Below, one piece after another: positions 63,579 to 64,000 of a DNA stretch of 64,000 bases. Position 1 is the first letter of the stretch, and each line of letters opens with the position of its first letter. Origin of the DNA: Sepiola atlantica (lineage: Eukaryota; Mollusca; Cephalopoda; Sepiida; Sepiolidae). The notes below the pieces were generated by a model. That model searched no databases. It was not told the origin of the DNA and saw nothing but the letters and a program-made list of their open reading frames with translations. Location of the stretch: NCBI GenBank assembly GCA_963556195.1, contig CAUVYP010001208.1, positions 4,154,001-4,218,000 on the forward strand, written 5' to 3'. Made by a program: the position numbers and the translations under genes.

Positions 63579-64000
63579 TTAGTGCGATTAAAAGTTGATA
63601 TCGCTTTTGTTTATAACTTCACCATTCTTTAGAATTGTGCAACGAAACTTTGCAGAGATAAGCGGAGTCACATGCTCTACTGAAGTACCAAGTTTCAGAT
63701 TGCAGCTCTTTTACTGCCGGAGATATGTCGATACAAACTGAATACGCAAAACATCGACAAAATTTAGCGCGTTTTAAAGTTGATATCGCTTTTGTTTATA
63801 ACTTCCACATTTATTCGAATTGTGCAACGAAACTTTGCACAGGTAAGCGGAGTCACATGTTCTACGGAAGTACCAAGTTTCAGAAGTGCAGCTCTTGTAC
63901 TGCCGGAGATATGTCGATACAAACTGAATACGCAAAACATCAACAAAATTTAGCGCGTTTTAAAGTTGATATCGCTTTTGTTTATAACTTCCACATTTAT
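63579..64000. repeat. H (185 bp), F and a 51-bp partial monomer at the right edge
   Basis: H starts tagtgcgattaaaag and has the one-base deletion. F has caggtaagcgg, as at 60045. The partial monomer from 63950 runs off the window, so the array continues to the right. Confidence 0.92.
63696..63701. other. One-base deletion (register slip 6), shared with slip 5
   Basis: tttcagattgcag inside an H monomer, the same change as near 59978 and in the same F E2 K G2 H F context. Confidence 0.93.

Larger units (their letters stand above)
1..64000. repeat. Tandem 186-bp satellite array filling the whole window
   Basis: The sequence repeats every 186 bases from end to end. There are 343 complete monomers starting at 158 and ending at 63949, with partial copies at both edges, and all lie in the same orientation. 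A typical monomer has 71 G+C in 186 bases. Typical class pairs differ by about 1 to 14 substitutions, mostly inside one 40-bp box. No unrelated sequence interrupts the array. Monomer length close to a nucleosome plus linker, and multi-monomer higher-order structure, are known features of centromeric and pericentromeric satellites. That this array is centromeric is inference. I do not recognise the family or species. Confidence 0.99.

Noticed and set aside
158..63946. Hundreds of 60-codon minus-strand open frames, one per monomer
   Set aside because: They restate the 186-bp period. They mostly begin at a TTG, have no start context or codon bias, end at a stop inside the same monomer, and vary by free amino-acid replacement in the variable box. 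No protein family is recognisable.
1..64000. CRISPR array
   Set aside because: Direct repeats are regular, but the whole 186-bp unit is repeated. There are no unique spacers, and the repeat is far too long.
1..64000. Tandem protein-coding repeat gene such as a silk or surface antigen
   Set aside because: No frame stays open beyond three monomers on either strand, and stops occur at the same place in nearly every copy.
1..64000. Promoter-like TTTATAA element in every monomer
   Set aside because: The motif is short, AT-rich and lacks a supporting initiator or transcript signal. Satellite transcription is possible but cannot be supported from sequence alone.
1..64000. Transposon insertions, tRNA, rRNA or telomeric repeats within the array
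   Set aside because: The class map accounts for every base as monomer sequence at 186-bp spacing apart from six one-base losses, so there is no room for other elements.

Overview
The whole window is one uninterrupted tandem satellite array. I see no gene, RNA gene, transposon, microsatellite or other non-satellite DNA anywhere in it. The repeat unit is a 186-bp monomer of about 38% GC. It occurs as 343 complete head-to-tail copies, with a 157-bp partial copy at the left edge and a 51-bp partial copy at the right. All copies have the same orientation. The register slips only six times, each by a loss of one base, and never by a gain.

A pure 64-kb array of nucleosome-sized monomers with higher-order structure is typical of eukaryotic centromeric or pericentromeric heterochromatin. 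The species cannot be named from the sequence. CpG is not depleted in the monomer (10 seen against about 6.8 expected), which suggests an organism or locus with little germline CpG methylation, such as many invertebrates. That last step is inference.

The monomers fall into recurring classes, here called A to I plus local variants A2, B2, E2, G2, I2, I3, J and K. Classes are told apart mainly by a roughly 40-bp variable box at monomer offsets 75-114 (offset 1 = the t of ttagcg, first full monomer at 158). The basic higher-order repeat is a 9-mer of 1674 bp in the order A-B-C-D-E-F-G-H-I. Between about 5 and 28 kb two 9-mer flavours alternate: alpha (I2-A-B2-C-D-E-F-G-H) and beta (I3-A-B-C-D'-E-F-G-H). 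This implies an 18-mer ancestor of 3348 bp.

Layout. 1-715: edge fragments. 716-12433: two diverged copies of one large block (33 and 30 monomers) carrying nested 7-mer and 3-mer duplications. 12434-28429: alpha/beta 9-mers with deletions, a 6-mer duplication and a 12-mer (2232 bp) duplication. 28430-34381: beta-derived 9-mers and a 15-mer (2790 bp) duplication. 34382-48701: a third 9-mer flavour with 7-mer derivatives. 48702-56697: a second domain with no A, B, C or D monomers, built from E, F, G2, H, J and K with 6-mer and 13-mer duplications. 56698-59115: an island of the old 9-mer. 59116-64000: the second domain again, with a 7-mer duplication.

The biology on show is the recombination history of a satellite: unequal crossover, local amplification and class turnover. 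Each monomer also carries a small perfect dyad and a partial CENP-B-box-like half-motif, which is the most testable functional lead.
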